Source of the DNA: Clostridium tertium
GTDB lineage: Bacteria > Bacillota > Clostridia > Clostridiales > Clostridiaceae
Length of the DNA stretch: 64,000 nt
Direction: 5' to 3'
Assembly: GCF_017873245.1 (NCBI RefSeq)
Contig: NZ_JAGGJY010000002.1
Location: forward strand, 248,001-312,000
The notes under the pieces were generated by a model. The model was not told the origin of the DNA, did not search any database, and saw nothing but the letters and a program-made list of their open reading frames with translations. Shown here piece after piece: positions 44,742 to 52,654 of the stretch (its first letter is position 1; every line of letters starts with the position of its first letter). Position numbers and translations under genes: made by a program.

Positions 44742-45071
44742 CTTAGATTTAATCCTTGCTTACCACAATTTTCTTTTTAAAATTTAAAAATAATAACCAA
44801 CTTATTAATTTTTCTTCATTAATAAGATAGCTAGCATTTAATAAAAAATGAAAGTTTATTTCTAATCTAAAATCAACTTTATATAACACACAATTTCTAC
44901 ATACTTATATTATAACAAACTCCTTTTAATTTAAACCTAATCTTATTAGCATTAAGGGAAAAAGCTTCTTATATTACTATTTTTATAATTAATTTCTTAA
45001 TAAAAAGTAGATATATATAAGTTTGCTTATTTTGTCACTAGTTTCTAAGTTATAGCAAACCTATATAAATA
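44742..45071. other. AT-rich intergenic region upstream of ssrA
   Basis: No gene or convincing RNA is visible between the ssrA promoter and the small gene at 45072. Confidence 0.5.
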
Positions 45072-45224
45072 CTATTCCCATTGACCTAGTAATTTCAATT
45101 TTTTCATATAAGGAAATTGCTTATCAAATTCTTCTACCTTCTCTGGATTTAGATTTTCAAATACTTTTGATTCAAAAAATTTTCCATGTACATCTTCAAG
45201 TCTATATAGTATTAATTCTATCAT
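45072..45224 (-). CDS. Hypothetical 50-aa protein
   Basis: The frame reads MIELILYRLEDVHGKFFESK, then FENLNPEKVEEFDKQFPYMK and a short end LGQWE. It starts 11 bp after the oxidoreductase stop codon on the same strand, so it is probably translated from the same message. The ribosome site is weak (AAGAAATG). The even mix of charged and hydrophobic residues looks like a real small protein. I do not recognise it. Confidence 0.45.
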   Translation of the reverse strand: MIELILYRLEDVHGKFFESKVFENLNPEKVEEFDKQFPYMKKLKLLGQWE

Positions 45225-45235
45225 TTTTTCATTTC

Positions 45236-46222
45236 TTAATTATTATCAGCAGGATAAACTACTCCAATTTGTTTTCTCGCTTCTTCAATAACTTCAATTA
45301 TATTTCTAGAAACTTCTAATGAATTAATCTTAGAATCTCTTTCTCCATTTTTAATTAAATTAGCAAACTCTTCTACTTCATAGCACATATTAGCTTCTTT
45401 ATGTTCTAATGTTAAATCTTCTTCTCTACCATCTCTATATATTATTTTTACATTATTAAATGTATTAATTCTGTCTATTATAATGCTACCCTCTTCCCCT
45501 TGAATTTCTGATGGAAGATATGAATTGCTTATTTTAGAGTATATTACAGTTCCCTCCATATCATCATATCCAAAGACTACGCTACCTTCTCCATCAACTC
45601 CAGTTTCTAGCATTATTCCATTTGATTTTATTGTATTTGGCCTTCCAAAAAGATTTACCATTGGTGCTATACAATAAACTCCTATATCCATAATAGCTCC
45701 ATTTGATAGTTCTTTCTTAAAAGCATTTAACACTTCTCCAGCCTTATATTTATCATATCTTGAAGAGTATTGACAATAGCTTGCAAAATACTTTCTAATC
45801 TTACCAATCTTATGAAGATTATCTTTAATAACTCTAAAGTTTGGAAGTAATGTCGTTTTCATTGCCTCCATTAAGACAACATCATTTTCCTTTGCTGCTT
45901 TTATCATTGCATCAGCTTCCTTTGTATTTGAAGCAAAAGCCTTTTCTCCAAGCACGTGCTTTTTATGATTTAAAAATAATATAGCTTGCTCAGCATGCAT
46001 TGCATTAGGTGAAGCTATATAAACAGCATCAATCAAATCACTCTTAGCCATTTCTTCTAAATCTGTAAATATATTTTCAATATTAAACTTATTTGCAAAC
46101 TCCCTGGCTCTTTCCTCAGTTCTTGAATAAACAGCAGATATATTTACACCTTCAACTTCTCTCGCTCCAGCTATTAACCATTCAGTTATAAAATTAGTTC
46201 CTATAACACCAATATTAATCAT
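45236..46222 (-). CDS. Gfo/Idh/MocA family NAD(P)-dependent oxidoreductase
   Basis: 328 residues. Rossmann motif INIGVIGTNFITEWLIAG, DAVYIASPNAMHAEQAILFLNHKKHVLGEKAFASN (with the conserved EKA variant of the EKP motif), and a C-terminal alpha/beta domain (NGAIMDIGVYCIAPM) define the family. The substrate is probably a sugar or cyclitol. ATG 46222 is preceded by GGAGGGAT at 8 bp; a TTG at 46237 lies inside that site. It is monocistronic or paired with the small gene downstream. Confidence 0.88.
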   Translation of the reverse strand: MINIGVIGTNFITEWLIAGAREVEGVNISAVYSRTEERAREFANKFNIENIFTDLEEMAKSDLIDAVYIASPNAMHAEQAILFLNHKKHVLGEKAFASNTKEADAMIKAAKENDVVLMEAMKTTLLPNFRVIKDNLHKIGKIRKYFASYCQYSSRYDKYKAGEVLNAFKKELSNGAIMDIGVYCIAPMVNLFGRPNTIKSNGIMLETGVDGEGSVVFGYDDMEGTVIYSKISNSYLPSEIQGEEGSIIIDRINTFNNVKIIYRDGREEDLTLEHKEANMCYEVEEFANLIKNGERDSKINSLEVSRNIIEVIEEARKQIGVVYPADNN

Positions 46223-46237
46223 TAATAATCCCTCCAA

Positions 46238-46606
46238 CTCATTTGTACCATTTATTTACTCATTTCAATTATATATTATATTACTAATATTTTCTATCAA
46301 GACTTAACCACTCAATTATATATTAACTCTATTCCTTCATTTTCTATAATTCAACTAAAGTGAATTTCCTCCCCAACACCTTCCCACTTTCCCTTTTTAA
46401 CTCTTTAACTTTTCATAATTCAGCCCGTCTGAATTATTTCATTAATTATCCATTATCAATTGTCAATTATTTATTAATATAATAATTTTTCTCCTAACTG
46501 CACATACTACTATTATTAAATTCTTGTATTTCATAATATGTATTATTTTAAAATACGATAAAGCTTGATTATATTTTATATGGTTATTAATAGGGAGGTT
46601 TTTTAT
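46238..46606. other. Intergenic region with palindromic repeats
   Basis: Divergent promoters for the oxidoreductase and amidase genes must lie here. It contains two units of the dispersed AATTC palindrome family (46341-46370, 46411-46445) followed by a ATTATCAATTGTCAATTA stretch. No gene is visible. Confidence 0.6.
46415..46437. repeat. Dispersed AATTC palindrome unit
   Basis: ATAATTCA, 7 nt, TGAATTAT. Same arms and loop length as the unit at 58129-58151; related units occur at 46341, 57635, 57988, 58037 and 61790. Confidence 0.7.
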
Positions 46607-47872
46607 ATGCGAAATATCTTTAAAGATATAGATAAAAAAAAGATATTAAAAGCAAGTAGTTATTTACTATTTCCAATTTTTCTTATAACTAATTTTGTGT
46701 TTTTTATTTCTAAGACCTCAAATTCGTCTTTTGTGCCTTCTGTATTTTTCAGTGAAGGCTATGAAAATGAACCAATTGCGCATGCTGGTACTTTTATAAC
46801 CGATAGTGATGAAAATTTAGAAACTTCTATAATTTCATTCTTGAATGATTTATATAGTACTCGTAATAAATCTTTTACTACTGGTAATGTTGAAGATCTT
46901 TATAAGTTTTATGATATTTCTCAAACCTTTAGTAGTTACTCATTGAAACATGAGTTTAAAAGGATTGCTTTTTTAAGAGATTGGGCAAGTGAAAGGAATA
47001 TAAGTTTTAAAAATATAGAATCCACACCTAAAATATTGTCTTTAAAAGGAAATGATAACACATATAGTCTAACATTAAGTGAAGAATATAAAATTGATTA
47101 CATATATAATGATGCATCTGAAAAGATTAATAATTTTGGTGTTTCTTTAATACACACATTAGAGTTAAAGACATTTGGAAACTCTTTTATAGTTACTAAA
47201 GATTACTATCAAGATTGCTTTGAGGGTGGTCTAGGGCAATATGATTTTAATTTAACTGAAAAGAATATTCCAATAACTAAATATAGGGCTTATAATTTAA
47301 ACTTTAAAATTAATCCTACACCTGAAAATAGCTCTACTTATAATAGGGAAGCTGCTGTAAATTATGCTAATAAGTATTCTGGAATATCTTTTGCAAATAA
47401 CTTGGATAGTAAATATAATTCAAATTATTATACCTATGTTGCTGGATCTGGAAATTGTACTAATTTCATATCCCAATGCTTAGCTGATAGCCTTGAAGGT
47501 GGTGGAATACCACAAGATAAAAATTGGTCTTATAAATTTAATGAATCTAAAGGAGTAATGGCAAGTGAAACTTGGGTTAACTCTGAGAAACTTTTAGAAT
47601 ATCTTTTATCTAGTAATAAAGCATTTATATCTTTTTCAGGATCTTTTAATGAAATTTTAGATAGTATGTCTAAATCAAGTAATGAAATAAACTTAGGTGA
47701 TTTAGTTATATATAAACAAGGTGATTATATTGAACATAGTGCTATAATTACAGGTTTTGATAATGCTGGGTATCCTTTAGTTAATTCTAATTCTATTGAT
47801 AAGTTTAAAATGCCTTTTGATTTAGGTTGGAACAACGATACTTCCGAATTTTACATAGTGTCCTTAAAATAA
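46607..47872 (+). CDS. Secreted or membrane-anchored amidase-domain protein
   Basis: 421 residues. An N-terminal hydrophobic segment (SSYLLFPIFLITNFVFFIS, about 18-36) is a signal anchor. The C-terminal 150 residues match the Amidase_6 (CHAP-like) domain: YNREAAVNYANKYSG, then AGSGNCTNFISQCLADS with the catalytic Cys, NWSYKF, and IEHSAIITGF with the catalytic His. It probably cleaves peptide bonds in peptidoglycan or amide-linked surface polymers. ATG 46607 is 8 bp after GGGAGG; an upstream start at 46565 has none. Monocistronic. Confidence 0.85.
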   Translation: MRNIFKDIDKKKILKASSYLLFPIFLITNFVFFISKTSNSSFVPSVFFSEGYENEPIAHAGTFITDSDENLETSIISFLNDLYSTRNKSFTTGNVEDLYKFYDISQTFSSYSLKHEFKRIAFLRDWASERNISFKNIESTPKILSLKGNDNTYSLTLSEEYKIDYIYNDASEKINNFGVSLIHTLELKTFGNSFIVTKDYYQDCFEGGLGQYDFNLTEKNIPITKYRAYNLNFKINPTPENSSTYNREAAVNYANKYSGISFANNLDSKYNSNYYTYVAGSGNCTNFISQCLADSLEGGGIPQDKNWSYKFNESKGVMASETWVNSEKLLEYLLSSNKAFISFSGSFNEILDSMSKSSNEINLGDLVIYKQGDYIEHSAIITGFDNAGYPLVNSNSIDKFKMPFDLGWNNDTSEFYIVSLK

Positions 47873-47883
47873 ATTATAAAAAT

Positions 47884-47938
47884 AAACTAGGCTAAAGTTA
47901 ATTTTAAATTTAACTTATAGCCTAGTTTTAACCATATA
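47884..47938 (+). terminator. Terminator of the amidase gene
   Basis: A long inverted repeat (AAACTAGGCTA, complement at 47928-47938, with AAGTTAA/TTAACTT inside) beginning 12 bp after the stop. T-rich on both sides, so it may also serve the convergent Rrf2 gene. Confidence 0.8.
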
Positions 47939-47971
47939 ACTTTAAATAACTAAACTTAAAACACTTAAAAT

Positions 47972-48370
47972 TTAAACAAGCAAATCTTGTAATGTATATC
48001 TTGAAAATTCATGAAGAAATGCACTTAAAGATTCATTCATTATTCCCTTTAACTTACAGCCTGAAGTTATAAATGGACAACAATCTTCCTTACTAAAGCA
48101 TTGTGCAATATTTAGGTTATCTTCTGTTATACGAACAACTTCTCCTAAATTTATATCTTGAGGTTCTAAACCTAATTTTAATCCACCAGTTCTACCTTTC
48201 ATAGATATAACTAAATCTGTTTTAGCAAGTTTGTGTATTATTTTCTTTAAATGATGCTCTGAAATCTCTAATTTTTTTGCTAATTCTTCAACAGTACATA
48301 GCTTGTCTCTATTTTCAGCTAAATATACTAAAGCTCTGAATGAGTAATCGGTAAATTTTGATAAGTACAT
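47972..48370 (-). CDS. Rrf2-family Fe-S transcriptional regulator (NsrR/IscR-like)
   Basis: 132 residues. MYLSKFTDYSFRALVYLAEN and the winged helix EELAKKLEISEHHLKKIIHKL are typical of Rrf2. The Cys pattern AQCFSKEDCCPFITSGCKLK gives the three ligands of an Fe-S cluster, spaced as in NsrR. It is likely to sense nitric oxide or cluster status. It stands alone; the adjacent NfnAB operon has its own terminator between them. Confidence 0.88.
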   Translation of the reverse strand: MYLSKFTDYSFRALVYLAENRDKLCTVEELAKKLEISEHHLKKIIHKLAKTDLVISMKGRTGGLKLGLEPQDINLGEVVRITEDNLNIAQCFSKEDCCPFITSGCKLKGIMNESLSAFLHEFSRYTLQDLLV

Positions 48371-48597
48371 GAAAATTCCTCTCTTTCGTACAATTATTAT
48401 AATAACCTTATTAATAATCTCTAGTAATCTTTATATAAGTATATAAATAAAGATTTTATACTTATATTTTATACAAAAACCACCCTTTTAAATTATACTA
48501 TACTTTCACATAAAACTACTCAAAAAAATGTACAATATTTACAATTTTTTAACAAAGTTTGTTTTTTCTTAATATAATCAGGTATAAATATATGCGA

Positions 48598-48662
48598 AAA
48601 GAGTTATTCGCTAACGCATTAAGTCATAAAGACTAATAAAATTTCGTTAGAAATAACTCTTT
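48598..48662 (-). terminator. Terminator of the nfnAB operon
   Basis: AAAGAGTTATT at 48598-48608 pairs with AATAACTCTTT at 48652-48662, with an inner CGCTAACG/CGTTAG pairing. It starts at the nfnB stop and points along the minus strand. Confidence 0.75.
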
Positions 48663-48666
48663 AATA

Positions 48667-50055
48667 TTATTTATTTAAATATTCATCTATAGCTTCAGCT
48701 GCCTTTTTACCGGCTCCCATTGCTAAAATAACAGTTGCTGCTCCAGTTACAGCATCTCCACCTGCATAAACTCCTTCTTTTGTTGTAAGTCCATGTTCAT
48801 CTGCAACTATACATTTCCACTTATTAGTTTCAAGACCTTTTGTTGTTGATGATATAAGTGGGTTTGGTGAAGTTCCAAGTGACATAATTACTGTGTCAAC
48901 ATCCATAACATATTCTGAACCTTCTTTAACTACTGGCTTTCTTCTTCCTGATTCATCTGGTTCACCAAGTTCCATTTGAACACATTTCATTCCCTTTACC
49001 CAACCATTCTCATCTACTAAAATTTCTGTTGGGTTAGTTAATATATCAAAGATTACACCTTCTTCTTTAGCATGATGTACTTCTTCAACTCTTGCTGGAA
49101 GTTCAGATTCACTTCTTCTATAAACAATGTGAGTTTCAGCTCCTAGTCTTAAAGCAGTTCTTGCAGCATCCATAGCAACGTTTCCTCCGCCTACTACCGC
49201 TACTTTCTTGCCTACTTTAACCGGTGTATGATATTCTTCTTTAAATGCCTTCATTAAATTTACTCTTGTTAAGAATTCATTTGCAGATAAAACTCCATTT
49301 GCATTTTCACCTGAAATTCCCATAAACTTAGGAAGACCTGCCCCTGATCCTATAAATACTGCTTCAAAACCTTCATCTTCCATAAGCTCGTCTATAGTTA
49401 TAGTTCTTCCTATGATAACATTAGTTTCAATCTTTACTCCAAGTTTTTTTATGTTTTCAATTTCTGCTCTTACTACGTCATCCTTAGGTAATCTAAACTC
49501 AGGAATTCCATAAACTAAAACTCCGCCCGGCTCATGTAAAGCTTCAAAAATAGTTACATCATATCCCTTTTTAGCTAAATCTCCTGCACAAGTTAATCCA
49601 GCTGGACCACTACCTATAACTGCTACCTTTTTATTTTTATCTTCTTCTCTATCTGCTAATTCTACGTTATGTTTTCTTGACCAGTCTGCTATAAATCTTT
49701 CTAATTTACCAATTGAAACTGGTTCCCCTTTAATTCCTAATACGCATTTACCTTCACATTGACTTTCTTGTGGACATACTCTACCACAAACAGCTGGTAA
49801 TGCACTATATTTCGCTACTTCTTTAGCTGCTTTTTCAAATTCTCCATTTTTCATATATGATATAAAACCTGGAATATTTATTGATACTGGACATCCATCT
49901 ACGCATTTTGGATTTTTACAAGTTAAACATCTATTTGCTTCTTGTATTGCTTCTTCGTCTATATATCCTAAACATACTTCTTCAAAGTTTTTTGCTCTTA
50001 CTTCTGGAGCTTGTTCTGAAACAGGTACTCTTTTCATTCTATCTTGCATATTCAT
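48667..50055 (-). CDS. nfnB: NADH-dependent reduced ferredoxin:NADP+ oxidoreductase, large subunit
   Basis: 462 residues, GltD-like. The N-terminal Fe-S region has CLTCKNPKCVDGCPVSINIPGF and CGRVCPQESQCEGKC. FAD motif VAVIGSGPAGLTCAGDLAKKGYDVTIFEA and NADPH motif VAVVGGGNVAMDAARTALRLGAETHIVYRR follow. Paired with the gene upstream it forms the electron-bifurcating NfnAB transhydrogenase, which couples NADH and ferredoxin to NADPH formation. Glutamate synthase small subunit is the alternative, but no large subunit is near. ATG 50055 has AAGGTGG upstream, 2 bp past the nfnA stop. Confidence 0.9.
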   Translation of the reverse strand: MNMQDRMKRVPVSEQAPEVRAKNFEEVCLGYIDEEAIQEANRCLTCKNPKCVDGCPVSINIPGFISYMKNGEFEKAAKEVAKYSALPAVCGRVCPQESQCEGKCVLGIKGEPVSIGKLERFIADWSRKHNVELADREEDKNKKVAVIGSGPAGLTCAGDLAKKGYDVTIFEALHEPGGVLVYGIPEFRLPKDDVVRAEIENIKKLGVKIETNVIIGRTITIDELMEDEGFEAVFIGSGAGLPKFMGISGENANGVLSANEFLTRVNLMKAFKEEYHTPVKVGKKVAVVGGGNVAMDAARTALRLGAETHIVYRRSESELPARVEEVHHAKEEGVIFDILTNPTEILVDENGWVKGMKCVQMELGEPDESGRRKPVVKEGSEYVMDVDTVIMSLGTSPNPLISSTTKGLETNKWKCIVADEHGLTTKEGVYAGGDAVTGAATVILAMGAGKKAAEAIDEYLNK

Positions 50056-50057
50056 AA

Positions 50058-50945
50058 CTATTCCACCTTGCATCCACAACCGCCGTGATTATGAGTGTCC
50101 CCTTCCTCGATTTTTAGTTGAGCTCTTCCTTCTTCGCTCTTATACATTGCTTGTCTTCTCATTGATTCATCAAAATCAACTAAGTGACCATCAAATTCTG
50201 GTCCATCAACACATGCAAATTTTACTTTTCCACCTACAGTAACTCTACATGCTCCACACATTCCAGTTCCATCTACCATTATTGGATTTAAGCTTACTGT
50301 TGTTGGTATATTTAATTCCTTAGTTAGCATTGCCATAAATTTCATCATTATCATAGGTCCAATTACCACTGCATGATCATATTTATTTCCCTTTTCTTCA
50401 ACTAAGTGCTTTAAACAATCTGTTACTCTACCATTAAATCCATATGTTCCATCATCTGTTGCTATATATAAATTGCCTGCAACTTCTTTCATTTCATCTT
50501 CTAATATTAATAAGTCCTTAGTTCTACTTCCTACTATTACATCACAAGCAATACCATTTTCATGCATCAATTTAACTTGAGGATATACCGGTGCTGCCCC
50601 CACACCACCTGCTATAAATATTATATTCTTCTTTTTAAGCTCTTCTAGGTCTTCATGTATAAACTCACTTGGTTGTCCTAAAGGCCCAACAAAATCACTT
50701 ACATAATCTCCTTCTTCAAAATTAGCTAATTCTTTTGTTCCTCTTCCTACAGCTTGGAATACTATAGTAACAGTTCCTTTAACTTTATCATAATCAGCTA
50801 TTGTTAGAGGAATTCTTTCCCCTTTTTCATTATTTTTAATAATTATAAATTGTCCTGGCTTAGCAGACTTAGCAACTCTTGGTGCTTCTATATCCATAAG
50901 ATATATATTATCAGTAAGTTCTCTTTTATTCACTATCTTATACAT
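50058..50945 (-). CDS. nfnA: NADH-dependent reduced ferredoxin:NADP+ oxidoreductase, small subunit
   Basis: 295 residues. Ferredoxin-NADP reductase fold: FAD-binding ERIPLTIADYD, VGPLGQPSEF, NAD-binding IFIAGGVGAAPVYPQVKLM, and C-terminal Cys motif MCGACRVTVGGKVKFACVDGPEF for a 2Fe-2S cluster. ATG 50945 lies after GGGGGG. First gene of the nfnAB operon. Several short tandem repeats lie upstream (51070-51158). Confidence 0.9.
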   Translation of the reverse strand: MYKIVNKRELTDNIYLMDIEAPRVAKSAKPGQFIIIKNNEKGERIPLTIADYDKVKGTVTIVFQAVGRGTKELANFEEGDYVSDFVGPLGQPSEFIHEDLEELKKKNIIFIAGGVGAAPVYPQVKLMHENGIACDVIVGSRTKDLLILEDEMKEVAGNLYIATDDGTYGFNGRVTDCLKHLVEEKGNKYDHAVVIGPMIMMKFMAMLTKELNIPTTVSLNPIMVDGTGMCGACRVTVGGKVKFACVDGPEFDGHLVDFDESMRRQAMYKSEEGRAQLKIEEGDTHNHGGCGCKVE

Positions 50946-51267
50946 GATTGTTCCCCCCTGGCTTATTTTCATATCAATCTTATCTTATCATTTTTTAAAT
51001 ATTCACACAATTACTTAATGTAAATATTATTCTGTATTACTAAATACTGTACTTTGATTCATTTCAATCATTTTATTTATATCAACTATTTTATTTATAT
51101 TAATTGCATGCCTTTATTATTACCATATTTTTATCTAGATTACCGCATTTTTATCCAGATTATATGTCTCTACCTTTTCAAATTAAGGTTACCTCAAAAA
51201 GAAAATTATTTCAGTTTAAGATAACCTTAAAAAATTCAATCTATTAACTTATAAAACTTAAAGTATT
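50946..51267. other. nfn promoter region with tandem repeats
   Basis: It contains two different tandem duplications, an 18-bp unit (ATTTTATTTATATCAACT, 51070-51105) and a 20-bp unit (51119-51158), then the adh terminator. No gene is visible. Confidence 0.6.
51183..51230 (-). terminator. Terminator of the alcohol dehydrogenase gene
   Basis: TTAAGGTTA/TAACCTTAA outer stem with a 30-nt interior and a T-run on the minus strand, about 40 bp past the stop codon. Confidence 0.65.
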
Positions 51268-52434
51268 TTAGAAATTAACTTTAGTTCCATAATATGTGCA
51301 TTCAAATAATTTTTCCATTGTTGCATCATCAATTTCTCTTGGATTAGATCCAGTACATGCATCTAAAACTGCATTATGAGAAATAAATTCTAGATTAGCT
51401 TTAAAGTCTTCTTCTGTTACTCCGTATTCTTTAACTGTATGTGGAATGTTTAACTCTGTATTTAGATCATTAATCATTTCTATTAATGAATCTGTTAATT
51501 CTGCATCAGTTTCACCTTTTAATTTTAATGCTCTTGCTATATCTGCATATCTATCTTCACATTTAGTTCTATTATATTGAATTACATATGGTAAGAAAAT
51601 TGCATTTGCACATCCATGAGGAATATGGAATACTGCTCCTGTCTTATGAGCCATTGAGTGAACTATTCCAAGTAGTGCATTAGAAAATGCCATTCCTGCT
51701 AAGCATTGAGCTTCATGCATTAAGTTTCTAGCTTGCTTGTCTCCATTGTATGAAGCAACTAAGTTTTCTTTAACCATTTCAATAGCTTTCATAGCTAATG
51801 GATCTGAGAAATTTGATCTTAATGATGCAGTGTAAGCTTCTATAGCATGAGTTAATGCATCCATTCCAGTATGTGCCACAAGTTTAGCTGGCATAGTTTG
51901 CGCTAAATCTGGATCTACTATGGCAATATCTGGAGTTATGTTAAAGTCTGCTAGAGGATATTTAATTTTTGCCTTGTAATCTGTTATAACAGAAAATGCT
52001 GTTACTTCTGTAGCTGTACCACTTGTTGATGGGATTGCTACAAATTTAGCCTTTTGTCTAAGTTCAGGTAATCCAAATGGAATAACTGCTTGTTCAAATG
52101 TAAAGTCTGGGTATTCATAGAAAATCCACATTGCTTTTGCAGCATCTATTGGTGATCCTCCCCCCATTGCAACAATCCAATCCGGCTCGAATTTTCTCAT
52201 TGCTTCTGCTCCACTCATAACAGTTTCTACTGATGGATCTGGTTCAACTCCTTCAAAAAGTTCAACTTCCATTCCAGCTTCTTTTAAGTATGTTTCAACT
52301 TTATCTAAGAATCCAAAGCGCTTCATTGAGCCTCCACCAACTACAACAAATGCTTTCTTTCCTTTTAATGTCTTTAATGCCTCTAATGATCCTTCTCCAT
52401 GATATAAATCTCTTGGTAATGTAAAACGAGCCAT
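51268..52434 (-). CDS. Iron-containing alcohol dehydrogenase
   Basis: 388 residues. WIVAMGGGSPIDAAKAMW is the nucleotide-binding motif, FVAIPSTSGTATEVTAF follows, and HTGMDALTHAIEAYTASLRSNFSDPLA and SNALLGIVHSMAHKTGAVFHIPHGCANAI carry the iron-binding His and Asp residues. It reduces short-chain aldehydes to alcohols, probably with NADPH. TTAGGAGG lies before the ATG. It has a sigma-54 promoter (52491-52507), and the enhancer-binding protein encoded just upstream is its likely activator. Confidence 0.93.
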   Translation of the reverse strand: MARFTLPRDLYHGEGSLEALKTLKGKKAFVVVGGGSMKRFGFLDKVETYLKEAGMEVELFEGVEPDPSVETVMSGAEAMRKFEPDWIVAMGGGSPIDAAKAMWIFYEYPDFTFEQAVIPFGLPELRQKAKFVAIPSTSGTATEVTAFSVITDYKAKIKYPLADFNITPDIAIVDPDLAQTMPAKLVAHTGMDALTHAIEAYTASLRSNFSDPLAMKAIEMVKENLVASYNGDKQARNLMHEAQCLAGMAFSNALLGIVHSMAHKTGAVFHIPHGCANAIFLPYVIQYNRTKCEDRYADIARALKLKGETDAELTDSLIEMINDLNTELNIPHTVKEYGVTEEDFKANLEFISHNAVLDACTGSNPREIDDATMEKLFECTYYGTKVNF

Positions 52435-52490
52435 AATAAAACCTCCTAAATTTATATAATTTATTTTTTACTTTTTTACATAAATATAAT

Positions 52491-52507
52491 AAGCAAGAGT
52501 CATGCCA
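52491..52507 (-). promoter_or_regulatory. Sigma-54 (RpoN) promoter of the alcohol dehydrogenase gene
   Basis: TGGCATGACTCTTGCTT on the minus strand: GG (52506-52505) and GC (52494-52493) exactly 10 nt apart, as required for -24/-12 promoters. Transcription should start near 52481, 47 bp before the ATG. Confidence 0.92.
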
Positions 52508-52578
52508 AATGTTTTTATTTTAACAATATCGTTAAAATATTAACCTTTCTTTCAAAATGCTAAAATACTCCAATCGAA

Positions 52579-52633
52579 AATGTCCTAAAATATAACAGTT
52601 TATTTATTTTTCACTGTTATATTTTAGGACATT
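52579..52633 (-). terminator. 21-bp perfect palindrome: activator-gene terminator and/or upstream activator site
   Basis: Perfect 21-bp arms (TGTCCTAAAATATAACAGT inside the left one) with a 13-nt loop, 21 bp past the stop of the sigma-54 activator. The T-run is short (ATTTTC). It also lies 72-126 bp upstream of the -24 element, where enhancer sites of such activators normally are. Confidence 0.65.
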
Positions 52634-52654
52634 GTCTTAATTTATTACACGACA

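Noticed and set aside
46565..46606. Longer N-terminus for the amidase-domain protein
   Set aside because: The ATG at 46607 has a strong GGGAGG site and starts just before the signal anchor; the upstream start has none.
48454..48560. Possible riboswitch or small RNA upstream of the Rrf2 gene
   Set aside because: Only AT-rich sequence with no conserved motif or stable multi-stem fold that I could recognise.
48667..50945. Glutamate synthase small subunit plus sulfide dehydrogenase
   Set aside because: The adjacent pair with matching Fe-S motifs and no GltB large subunit fits NfnAB better.
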